From contig NW_020194684.1 of assembly GCF_002865645.1 (NCBI RefSeq), forward strand, positions 4,999,952 to 5,063,951: a stretch of 64,000 nucleotides of DNA, read 5' to 3'. The notes beneath the pieces are model-generated. The model ran no database searches and had not been told where the DNA came from. It saw only the letters and a list, made by a program, of their open reading frames with translations. The DNA is from Hyaloscypha bicolor E (Eukaryota > Ascomycota > Leotiomycetes > Helotiales > Hyaloscyphaceae). Below are positions 12,601-23,829 of this stretch, in pieces. The position numbers and the translations under genes are program-made. The number at the start of each line of letters is the position of its first letter. The first letter of the stretch is position 1.

Positions 12601-15600
12601 AGCCACTCTGCATCCTGGTCCGGAAGAGCTTCCGCGTAACGATACTCCTGTCGAGTTGTGTACTGAGCGACGAAATCCGAAGCCGTGTTTATATTGCAGT
12701 CTCCGTGGCGATCTATTGCACCAAGTCTCTGATCCGTGCTCGGAATAAGTGCACCCATCTCAGTTGCAAATGATCTGCCCAGAGAGATGTGGCCGTACGC
12801 ACCATCATCGTCGTATTCCGAGAGATATGTTTGGAGAAGTCCTTTGACATCCAATGGTGCAATATCTATCACAGTTGTGACCCATCCTTTGGCTTTCTTG
12901 TACAGGTTGTTCAGGGTACGCCGACGGAGACTGTAATCGTCGGACAGCTGAACGGAGACTTTGCCTCTTGTGGAAACGAACGATGATCTCCACTCATATT
13001 CATCTGTCTCAGCTTCCAGGCAACTGCTCCACATCAGAGTCAACAGCTCAAGGAGAGCGAAGAGGGATGATGTTTGGCAGAGTGCGGACGGCACATCATG
13101 TATTATCCGATCAGCACAAAGCATTGCTGCTTGTTGAACCCTTTCGATACGAAAACAACATCCACTGAAAATCAGTGCCAGTTGCTTTGCAACATACGGA
13201 GCTGAAAAGGACGGGTTCGTTCCAGTCAAAGTCTTACGCAAGTAGGCGTCCATGACACCCTCTGTGATCGATTCCATGGTGGTGCTCATCTCACCCCTGC
13301 GCATGCTAGGCTCGAGGAAGTATGTCAAAGCCTTGGTACAATCTCCCGAATCGGCCCGTAAGGTTTCCACGAGATAGGCTGCTTGAAGGAAAATGACCTT
13401 GCGGTAGCTTAACTTATAAATCTGGGAGGACTTTGAGGGCAAGAGAAGGGAGAGTCGCTTCTTCTGCGCCAACTCATGCTCTGAACTCATGCCACGGCGA
13501 AGGACTGTGTTCAGCTCAATATCACTCTCCACTTGCTCACCTCTCTGCTCTGCTACAAGTGGCTTTGAATGTATCGCCATCAGACGCAGTTCTTTCAAAT
13601 ACCGTCCGCCACGCTCGGTATTCGTGGCGAAACCATGAACGACGATATTGAACCAGGCGTCTCGAATAAGAGAAAGCGTTTCCTCGCTCAAATCATCATC
13701 CGAAGTAAGATCGTTGCTCGACATTAACAGAGCGAGCGGCTGCAAGAGCTGGGCAATCTCACGAGCAGCGACTTCAACGTCGGCTTCTCGATTGTTTTGC
13801 GCTTGGTGCACATCTCCTTTGCTGATGATAGTTTCCAGCAAATGCTCGAAGTAGATATCGTATAGAGGTGACTCTTTGTGCAATGTTGTCGACAGGTAGT
13901 CTCGACCTTTCATCACCTGAAGCCTGTCAGTTGGCACGATTTTCAGACGTAAATCTTTCTACTCACTGCGGCCAATAATATTTCGTTATTCTTCATAACA
14001 CCCTCCTCACTGATGCGAGCATATAACTTGAGCAATGAACGGAATTCGAGTGGTCCTCCACTCAGAGCCAATTCTGTCGTCTCCGTGATTATTCGAGCAT
14101 CAATAGATCTGCTGACTTTATCAATCTTTTGGAGAAGCATTGACTGGGCCAAGGCTGTGATTTTTGGGTCATTGCAACTCTTTGCAATACCACAAATGGC
14201 TTGCACCACATTTCCATACACGACAGACGTCTCCTCCTCCCCGGTAATTGTAAGAGAGATGGAACTACCAGTGGAATGCTTGCCAGTGTAAAAGGCGGAA
14301 TTCGCACTCCCGTCCACGCCAAGTAAGTCGCCAGTAATGCCGCCTGCAAGAGCTCTCTCTGCACTTGCCACGCCGGAGCTGAGGACGTTTCCAAGCGTGT
14401 AAAGTGTGGTAATGACAGCATCTTGAGACAAGATTTGCAGGACGTATGCCAAGCAACTTGATGCAATGCACACAGTCTGGCCTCGTGGTCCGCCTTGCAC
14501 GATGAATCGGGGTAATAACCGGCTGACGTTAGGTGCAAAGCCAGGTGACAGTTTTGATATCAGAGCCATTGACCTCAGCACCACACTGGCAAGTGTTTCG
14601 TCAGCCATTTGCACCGAGTCCGCAAGAGTATCTTCAAGCCAGGTCATTAACACATCTGCATCAGCAGCGTCTTCGTTAAGCAGAGCACAATTCAAATAAC
14701 TTGTCAGTGCACCCGCTTTCACCGAGAATGCAAGTCGTTGCTGCCAGGCTGATCCGAGGCGCAGATAATCAGCGCCATCTTCAAGCAGACTCATCTCATC
14801 AGCAGCAATATCAGCCATTGTCTCAATAGTTGCAAAGTCTACCTCTCCGTGGCTCGAAGAAGGTCTTGTGATTCCAGTACCGGACATAAGCAAGTCTAGA
14901 ATGTCGCTTCCCCTGAGTACAGAAATATCGGCAACGAGAAGCGAAGATCCAGCAACCAAAAGCCACATATAGCTCCTTTGCAGAAGCATAGCACCAAGAG
15001 GGCGTCCAATAGCTGCATAATGCCGGGAATAACGTTTCCATTCTTTCACATGGTTGTTTTGGAAGTGGGAATTACGTATCGTGGAAAACGCTGTCTCAAC
15101 AGCAACCAGAAATCGTTCGGAGAATATAGCCTTGACTCGCTCAATCAGCGAGAGTCGCTCTGGGGCGCTCCAGAAATTGGCATATGTAGCAGCAGCGTCC
15201 AGAAAGCCTAGAAGCGATATCGTGATGGTGGCAACATGGATAGCGTCTTCCACTTCGCCCGAACTCCCATTTTCTACAATGACGCCTGAGGGCGAGGACA
15301 TCGCCTCTGCAGCATGGGAGCAATGTTCCAGATAGGTCCAGAGTCTTTGGGAGACAACATCTCGCAGAAAGTCATGGTATATACCCAGTGAAAGAAGCGC
15401 AGTCGTGAGATGATAACTGAGTGATTCGATGGGCGAAGGTTCGATTTCACGGAAGAAAGGCGAAGGCACGAAGGACTGCGTGTGGGCTTCGAGTATATAA
15501 GGTGATAATTGCCCCACCAGCTTTTCGGCACTGTGAGCAGTCTGCAACAAAGGAGCAGCTTTGCAGAGGGCCAGAAGGACCTCAAACTCTCTGATGTTCT

Positions 15601-15901
15601 AATCCCCAATTAACTTTGGGTTCAAATGGAGAAATATCCATAGTATACCATAGGTGAAGTTGCCTTTGACATAGAGTCCCCTTTCCCGTACCCGTTCGAT
15701 TTCGACTTGGCCCTACCATCGTTCGAGCAGCCTCTGCACAACCTCTCAAGATCTGAGCTATCGAATGTTGTTGAGCACGAGGTTGCAGAGAGAGCAGCAA
15801 TCTTTTGTAACGCCTTGCGGCGTATATTTCTTGATGCGCTGAGAAGGCCCGGATATTAGTAGGATTTTGGGAATCGGATTTTGAAGTTAATACCTCTCCA
15901 T
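9665..15901 (-). CDS. STT4: Phosphatidylinositol 4-kinase III alpha (Stt4)
   Basis: Makes PI4P from phosphatidylinositol at the plasma membrane, feeding PI(4,5)P2 synthesis, cell-wall and actin signalling. Nine exons: 15901..15894, 15838..15649, 15598..13967, 13916..12217, 12168..11544, 11495..11289, 11243..10956, 10907..9761 and 9708..9665, encoding 1946 aa, close to the yeast length. Residues up to about 1300 are helical solenoid. The PIK accessory region and conserved YLLYWAPVNP segment precede the kinase. Catalytic features are GDDCRQD (about 1696), DRHNGNIMIDD (about 1797) and HIDFGF (about 1817); the C-terminus is QLLTNGIPY. Exon 1 is 8 nt (Met-Glu plus two bases). Intron 6 (11288..11244) is a GC-AG intron. 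The gene is head-to-head with PRE7. Confidence 0.95.
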
Positions 15902-16204
15902 GATTGCACTTTCAATGTCCTATCAATTATAGGATATTGAAGCCTGAATGTCCCAGACAAAAGTGGACATTATCCAGTCTGGTGTATTCGACGCTCTGCA
16001 GGTTTCGCGCTTCGCATATGATGGAAAGTGGCAGTAGCTACCCCTGTCATTTATTTGACGCTAGTTCTGAGGGAAGGCTAGGCACCTGGGACGCGTGAAC
16101 CTCAAGCTTTACGTGCCAGACATCTATCAAACTTCGAAAATTCCACACCGAAGTTCAACACCTCTACTCACATCCCTTCGTCGTCCTCTGTACTAAAAAC
16201 AAAG
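15902..16204. promoter_or_regulatory. Shared divergent promoter, STT4 / PRE7
   Basis: A 303 bp interval between opposite start codons. It contains a GC-containing word TTTCGCGC near 16004-16011. I do not see the yeast Rpn4 proteasome element (GGTGGCAAA). Confidence 0.5.
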
Positions 16205-17053
16205 ATGGCTGCCATGTTCAGTCAAAATCCGCTGATGAACGGCCCGAATTACTCCTTCAACCAAACTCCAACGACCGCAGCCGGTGGTAACAAGGAGCAC
16301 AGCTTCTATCCGTATGCAGACCTTCAAAGACTCGTACTGTTCACCTTCTTCTAACATGCATCTAGATACACTGACAACGGCGGCTCAACCCTTGCGATCT
16401 CCGGCGTCGACTTCACCATTGTTGCAGGAGACACACGATCCACATCTGGCTACAATATCAACACCCGCTACGCCCCCAAAGTCTTCAAGATCGGCGGAAC
16501 AACCTCATCTCAAGATGATGCCACGCTCGTTCTCTCAGTCGTCGGATTTGCAGCAGATGGAGAGGCCCTGAAGGAGCGCCTGGATGCGATCGTCAAGATG
16601 TACAGATATCAGCACGGCAAACCTATGAGCGTCAAGGCGTGTGCACAGAGGTTATCGACGATTCTGTACGGAAAGCGGTTCTTCCCGTACTACGTTACTG
16701 CTATTCTTGGGGGTCTGGATGAGGAGGGCAAGGGTGCGATCTACTCCTACGATCCAGTTGGTAGCTACGAGCGGGAGCAGTGTAGAGCGGCGGGAGCGGC
16801 GGCGAGTTTGATCATGCCGTTCTTGGATAACCAAGTGAACTTCAAGAACCAATACATACCGGGTAGTGGGGAGGGACACGCATTACAAGAGCGAGAGAAG
16901 ATTCCGTTACCGAGAAGTGAGGTGGAGGATTTGGTTAAGGATGCGTTTGACAGTGCGGTTGAGAGACATATTGAGGTTGGTGATGGACTGCAAATGATGA
17001 TTATCACGAAGGATGGTATTGAGGAGATTTACAAGCCTTTGAAGAGGGATTAG
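16205..17053 (+). CDS. PRE7: 20S proteasome subunit beta type-6 (C5/Pre7)
   Basis: A structural, non-proteolytic beta subunit of the 20S proteasome core. Exons are 16205..16311 and 16366..17053, encoding 264 aa. The intron (54 nt) begins GTATGC and ends TAG. The N-terminal ~35 residues form the beta6 extension, followed by NGGSTLAISGVDFTIVAGDTR and the characteristic YGKRFFPYYV segment. No catalytic N-terminal Thr after a Gly is present in the position of active subunits, in line with beta6. The start is the ATG of MAAMFSQNP just after a purine-rich context. Its promoter is shared with STT4. Confidence 0.95.
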
Positions 17054-20000
17054 AGAGTGGCCTGGCATTTGGCTTCATCTGTTTGTACAATAGAACGAAA
17101 TTCGAGCAAGTGGCTTGACTGACTATTAACCTTCCTCATTGCACTGGACCACGGACATTACATTTTATCCATGTTACAGCCTCACCACAAAAGTTGAGCT
17201 GAATTGGAGTCCTCCATGTCTTGGCCAGAGGGACTGGGGAGCCAATATCCAACAGCTTATTGTGAATATAGCGGAAGTGCGCATGGCGGGTCGATGAAAA
17301 AGTTTACAGGAATAAGATCTTCATCCGTTCCATGTCGAAGTTGTATGAAGGAAAGAGCCAGAATGCCAAGCCTCAGATCTCAAGTCACGTTCCTTGCATC
17401 ACGTGCATCCAACAACACCCAATGTAGCCATTTCAATATCGTCACCGATTCCTCACCGAAAATCGCCGAATAAGTTCCCGATCAACTTTGACAACAAGGG
17501 CCAGGATGGCAAAGGCAAAATTTGCCATTGTCGTCATCTTTTTTACGCTGGGTGGCACAAATGCAGGGGAGCTGGTGATTCGCCCGGACCAAAAACCCTT
17601 ATTGCCCCATCCATTCTGGAGCTTCCCCGGGTCTAGAATCCGTCTGGGGGTCTCGCGGTTTGATCGCGATGATCCAGGAGCAAATGCTCCGGGTGTCTAC
17701 TTACTCCTTTTGTGCTTATGATAGAATTTAGTTTAGGGGCAAAATAATCATGAGAGAATTGACTTTGCCACCGTGACAGAAACTCCAGTTGTGACTTGTT
17801 CATGCTTTTGATGGTCCCAGAGGTGGTTTGGTTTGTGTCTTCTTGGCGAAGTATAGGCCCTCATCTTGTGTTCACTCTCAAGAGAACGGGAGCAGTTGTT
17901 TCCCCATCACTCCTTTGTCTTTCATCCACCGTCCGCTATCGTATAAGATGCCTTTATGGTGCGAAAATCGAACGAGTTCCCAAAGAAGCCTGCGAGTTAT
18001 TTCTCTTCGGCGCCGTAGCGAAAATGAGGTTCTATCCAAGATCATTGCATCGACTTGAGCTCTTCTTGCCTACAGATCCTCGCCATGATGTCGAAACACT
18101 TCCTCAGGACTCCTGATGGATCCGATGCAATCGAAACTAAATACAATACTTTGCGAGATATATGCGAATCGGGGAAGGTAGTGCTGTTCGTCGCGTCTGC
18201 CGAGCTAGTCGAGGAGGATACAACTGATGCTACGTCCTGCCAAAGGGGTCTCGAATCGGTACAGTAAGATATTAACAGCGGCAACACATATCTGTTTCAA
18301 CTGCTGAAATCTCCTCTTGGTTTGCGCATATGTGGCTCGTTGTTTTGAGGGCGTGGCTGCTTGATCGTGTGTTAAGAGTGCTGTTAGAAACCGTTTCTGC
18401 AGCTGGTTCAACCAAGATTTCGATTCTCATGCACACTTCAGTTGTCGAGGATGAGTAATGGCGTAGCGATTCATCTGCCGATACGAGCGTTATATTCGTC
18501 TTGAATTGGGAGCGTTTTGTGAGAAGTCGGGAAGTCGATGGCTGCGAAGGAGGCAGCGCGTTTCGCAGAGTCGGGTTGGTGAGCGCTTCATCGCAGTATC
18601 CTCCGAATACTGAATACATATAAACAAGACTTCGCACAAAGTCTCTGGAGGAGTTGCAGATGGCTAGGTCATGATTTGATGAGTTGTGGTGTTTTGAATG
18701 TTGTTGTCGCAAGGAATGGTTAAGTGTTGGGGGTGACTTTCGCGGCACACCCCCCTGATGCCTTGACGCGAGCCCCCGAAAGCCCTGTGAAGTGAACGGG
18801 GAGGCGGGAAGAAAGCACAGTCGATGCAGTGGCCTTCGTAGTTCGATCGTATTGGCGATAGAGTGATGAGGGTATTTACGTCCGTACACTACAAGATGGT
18901 ACAAAAGAAGTTCCTCTAATGATATCCCACTGATACCTAAGTGACTTAAAATTGAGAAAGTCGGACACGCGCAGAGCCGTCCCCCAAATTATCGCAGAGA
19001 CCACTGCACCAAAGTTCACCTCTCTGTGAACCACCTGCTCTGGGCTCCTGTGGCCAGCTAGATCGTACGATGCTGTAAGTCCTTCGGCAGCGCACCCTGT
19101 CGTCCACCCCCTAGTCTCTTCCCCCTAGACTCCAGGCTTCCTTCCTCAGTGGGCACCTCAGCCTGCGGCTTAATGCCCACCACTCAGTACCAACCATTCT
19201 CAGATTAATGGAAGCGCATACGGTCTGTATTTGGGCTGGATCTGCACGCAAAGGAGCTGTTATTCGTGTCTGCTCCGAATCACCCCATAAGTCTATATAT
19301 GTGTGCCTGGAGACAGTGTCAGTGGGAACAGTTACAGAGAACGAAAGCATGAATCCTAGTCTGTGACTAAATAGTTAGTTCTGAGCGAGACCACTCAACG
19401 GTAATGCGTGTGTCTGGTGTGTATGGTGTGTACCGTGTGCATTGACTTCAGCTGGCAAAAGCCAAAGCCGACAGGATGTGGCAGACGTGATTGTGGAGCG
19501 CCATTTGCTTCGTCCATAATATCTGTGGAGAAGAAACAGAGTGTACGCTTGTGAAGTTGATTGTTTCCTGCTCTGTTGTGTGGCCGCTTTCCTCACGGTT
19601 GTCAAATGTTCAGCAAACTGGGCTTCTAGCGGTCTGCTTGATCTAGTGCAAGCCTTCACATGTCAATGCAACGGCCACTCCACTTGAACAGGTAGCGCAC
19701 AGCGAATATGTGCTTATCCGCCGCGGTGATGGGACATGCTCCGTTCGAACCGCGAAGCTAAACGCTGAATCGACGGTTCTCAGGCGAGATTGCAGCACGC
19801 AGCCTTTCGAAGAACTAAGTACTAACTCTTCTAAATCAATTATTGTCTCAGCAGTTCATTACAAGTAATGTCCTCGTAAAAGCCACATCAACCAACAACC
19901 AACAATCTTGATCTTAAGGCGGCGGAAACCAAGCTCGATACCACAAAAACATATGCAGTGATTCGTACTGGGCTGGATCTTTCGAAACGTGGAGACACGC

Positions 20001-23000
20001 GAGCTTAGATGATATCAAAAGCAGTCACGCAGTAGTAAAGATGCCTTCTCAAAACCTTCAGAAGGTTTTCAAAAGATAAAGAATAATCGGCACACCATTG
20101 CTCGTATTGAAGTACAGATGAGCTTTGCTTTTTACAGACATGGGGCGGAGGAATGCATTAATCATGCCCTCTTTTATTAAAGAGCACTGGCAAGAAGTGA
20201 AGGAGAGGTCTTCTTCGAGGGGGGATGGCTGTTGCTGTTCGAGAATATTGAGAGCGGCTAGACAGAAGACCTCAATCGACAACACACGCACCGATCAGAA
20301 CCTCGGCATCCAAATTGATGTCGAATATATCGCCGGACTCGCTGAAGCCGGTGTATGAGCCCGCTAAGGAGCATCGAAGGTAACTAGGATCATTTGTATC
20401 GGACGACTTTGTTCCAGACTATCCGGAAGGCGTAAAACGAAGCACGCATGTGGTATCAATCATTTAGTTGACGGGGCCTAAAGACCTGTCAAACCGGACC
20501 CCAGATGCTCGGAACTTGGAGCCGCAGAAACTCTGATACTGAAGCATCAGCTCGTAAAGCAGCAGCCGGTGGCAACCATGGTTGCCTTCATCACTTCCTC
20601 TGCTGAAAATCGACAGAAATTGAGCGGGTGGGTGCGAAGCCCCTGATTGACAACGAAGGATGGTATATTCCGCGGGGTTGGAGGTGTTGAAGGTGCCCGC
20701 CCGGAGTACGCGTTTTGACGTTTTTGGAGCCAGGTGATCTACGCCTACATAGGGATTAACGAGTGCTGATCTTCTCAAGGTCACAGCCCCATGTGGCGTT
20801 AGGGTTTCCATCTTGGCAATTGAGGCAATGAAGACTGAGGGGCTTGAAGGTCTTCCCGTTGCGGATTTAGATGTCTCCATTACCGGCTAGACTGCTAAAC
20901 CGCGTACAGTATTAATAATTCTGGCGAGGATAATGGCATTCTGATTTTCACATGGGACTTGACTGTTTGGGAGCGTGGAGCCTAGGCACGGAATGTTTTG
21001 TCTCGTTTTGACACCAGACAAACTATCGCCACCAGCTTGCTTGCCGAGTAGCCCTCCGTCAAGATGCGACGGCGAAAGCGTACTGTACTCTACCCTGGTA
21101 ACCCCACCTCAAAGTGGACCTACGATTGTATTCGCCACCAGATATCTGGATGCGGACGCTGCTCATAGCATCCACATACCGTTATCTGAACCTGAAGCCT
21201 GATAAGAATATACTGCATGCGCGCATCGTCGATTTCAAGGTCGTTGTGTTTCAATGCCGCGGGGATACGAAGGCATTGTACGGCAAAGTCATTTCCAAAC
21301 TGCCCTTGATTTGGGCTTTGGGCTCTCCTAGTCATGAGATCAAGTTAAGCCATCGAGCCAATGGAACCGTGGTGATCATCGAAACGGCATGTGCAGAAGT
21401 GACAACAGGCGGTCAACTGAAGTCTCTCTGGAGGGCAGATCGTATAGAGGAGGTATAATGAGATTCCAAAACAAAAAACAAATAAGCGGAGATCTTTGTT
21501 TCATTCGTGTCCATTTTTGTCCAAGTCTACTGTAAGTCGGGGAATGAACCAAGCTTCGTGCCCCGTGAAACGCTTGCGGTAAAAATAGAGATGACGTTTG
21601 AATACTACTGGTAGCCACAACAGACACAAAAGCTGGTAGTGATGTCAATACCAAAATCCACAACGGCCACTCAGCAAAAAAGAGACTAAGTTTGGATTAC
21701 ACTGTTGCAGCTTGAAAGCTCGAGGGTGGCGGACCTTCGGGCTCGCGAAACTGAAGGGCAAGCCACATACGTGAATGACGCATTTCCGTATTTTTCATGG
21801 CAATGACGGGACCTTGGATCTCGATTTTGTTGTTGTGGCACCGTGAGAGCCCAATTGACTGGGAATCTTGCGGACTGCCTCTAAGCTTTGTTGTGAACCG
21901 TGGACCGGTGGGTGAGGTGGCTCCCTTTCGAAGCACCAAAGAAAGATTCAATTCTTCTTCAGGACCAATGCCGAGCCGTTTCCGTCGTCTGTAGCCAGCT
22001 CCAGGGCCGTGGGAAGCACGAAGAAGGTGGGTCAGTCGTCGGATGAGGTTGAAGTCTTCCTTCCAGACGACGACGCCACAGAAGGCGAAAAGGGTTCCAA
22101 GGCCGCTGGTGATCTGGACCTCCCCCTTGGCCCTCAACCCCCCTCGACGCCCCTCGATCCCCGCTTGCTCGTGGTATCTGACGTTGAGCAGCAACGACTT
22201 GAGCCACAGCTGCTGCGTGCTCTGTGCTTCCTTTTGCCACCACCCACCGCGAAGGCCCCGGATTTCTTGCAGCTTCCTTGGTCCCGTCACTGGTGCTTGG
22301 CCCATCCGCTCTGCTCTCTGAGACAGCTTCAGCTTCTCCCGGCGCACTGCCACTTCACAAGAGCGCCATCCTGGTCGAGCAGCCCCGCCAGCGAACGCTG
22401 ATGAAGGAACAGACCCCCCTGCGCTCCCTGACTAGTGTCCCACGCAATCGAATTTCTCAAATCCCATGGCTTTTGGCCGCAAGCTGCTTTTACAGGCGAG
22501 CACATTCCCATCCAGCCATCCCATCGACGCAGCCGGGGCCCGCTACAGATCAACGGACATGCCTATGCCTACTCCGTATGCCTATCCTCTGCCTGTGCTA
22601 CGGCAACGGCTGATCCATATGCATCTGCCAACTGCAAAGTCCGAGACTGGCGGCCAGGGTCTCGCCCAGGTCTGTCTGTCTCTACTATTTCTGATGAGTG
22701 GACCCTCGCGGTATGCCGGTCAGGGCTTGATGCCGCTCGAGGGGCCACAGCCAAATGGAAAAGATTGGCCAAGCGTGGCACTCACGCCTTCGCGGGACCC
22801 TTGAACTGCTCCATGTCCTTCAAGTCCAGGGTTGTGTTCTAAACTACGGAAAACCACCATCACTCCACATCCGACGAAGACGACAATCCCGTCAAAATTC
22901 CTTCTCGCAAATAATTTCTCTGCTCCGTCATCGTTGTAAGCTCACTCGATCCATGGTTCCTGACGATCGCTGCCACTCTGCTCGCGACCTCCGACGGAAA

Positions 23001-23829
23001 AGCCACAAGACCATCCAAAAACCTCCGGATCTTTTTTCTCCCTAAACCCACTTGGCCCATTTGATCAAATTTCTGGACAGCCCTGTCCCGTTCCCTTCTT
23101 TTAATAAATCAGCAGACGTCAACCTGATCATCTTCAGGTATGTCTATCTAGTCAGGGCCCATGTTCGACGTGATACTCTCTGCTCGTAAGTGCCCAATCA
23201 TCTGATTCAGCATCAAATCGATCAGAGGCAACTGAAGCACTGACAGCTCACAACCCTGTCATAAAAAGATTCTAAGCTCTGGAAGATTGATTCACAGATC
23301 ACTTTCCGGCACCCTTCAACGCTTTGTCGTAGCCACTGCTTGCAAAACACATTTGCCACGCATTGAAAGCTTTCTAGAGGCTCACGAACGTCCCGTCCTA
23401 CCTACTAGCTTCTCTTGAGACTTCTCCAGGTGCCACGCCTCTCGAAGTCACGAATTTTGGCCTCTATGCGCCGCAAGATCGAATGATATTTCCGCTATCT
23501 TCTCGACGCCTCTATCATCGCTACCAGACGCTCTGAGCTTGTTATTAGCTTCGACGGCTTGTCAGATTTACGTGTGAACATTACTACCCATCTTCAAGTG
23601 TATTGAGAAAAGGAAAATAAGCTGCATACGTTGGGAAGTGTTCACCAGAGAAAGTTGCCAGAGGTATGGTTCTAGTTTTTTGAGTAATTCCTCAACGATG
23701 AAAAGTTTGGCAGGCGGTCTCTCCCAATACTGATACCCAGAGCATCTGTACACAAAACTTCGAGAAGTGCTAACAAGGGTTTACTTGGTACAGTTCTGGT
23801 GACGACTGCCTACTCTCTTCGAAGACTTC
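17054..23829. other. Long gene-poor interval upstream of the YTH gene
   Basis: About 6.8 kb without a coding region I can support. Open frames occur on both strands, the longest about 210 codons, but they lack domain signatures, ATG starts at the right place, or splice continuity. The part at 21.7-22.9 kb is noticeably GC-rich. Strong donor words at about 23139 (GTATGTCTATC) and 23186 (GTAAGTGCCC), with an ACTGACAG branch/acceptor word near 23240, suggest a spliced 5' leader for the YTH gene. A small open frame at 17506-17721 starts with a signal-peptide-like segment; I treat it as unproven. Confidence 0.45.
19398..19442. repeat. GT-rich imperfect microsatellite
   Basis: Degenerate run of TGTGTG/GGTGTGTATGG units on the plus strand within the gene-poor interval. 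It is short and imperfect, and has no gene context. Confidence 0.5.

Noticed and set aside
18272..18904. 210-codon open frame on the minus strand
   Set aside because: It starts at TTG, has no domain, and its composition looks random; no splice partners were found.
19738..19755. TTCGAAC word resembling a tRNA T-loop
   Set aside because: The flanking bases do not pair into a T-stem on either strand and no anticodon or acceptor stem is found.
20464..20880. 138-codon open frame on the minus strand
   Set aside because: No recognisable family, signal peptide or splice continuation.
21697..22353. 218-codon open frame on the minus strand in GC-rich sequence
   Set aside because: Open frames exist on both strands here, as expected from high GC; no domain, no conserved-looking motif.
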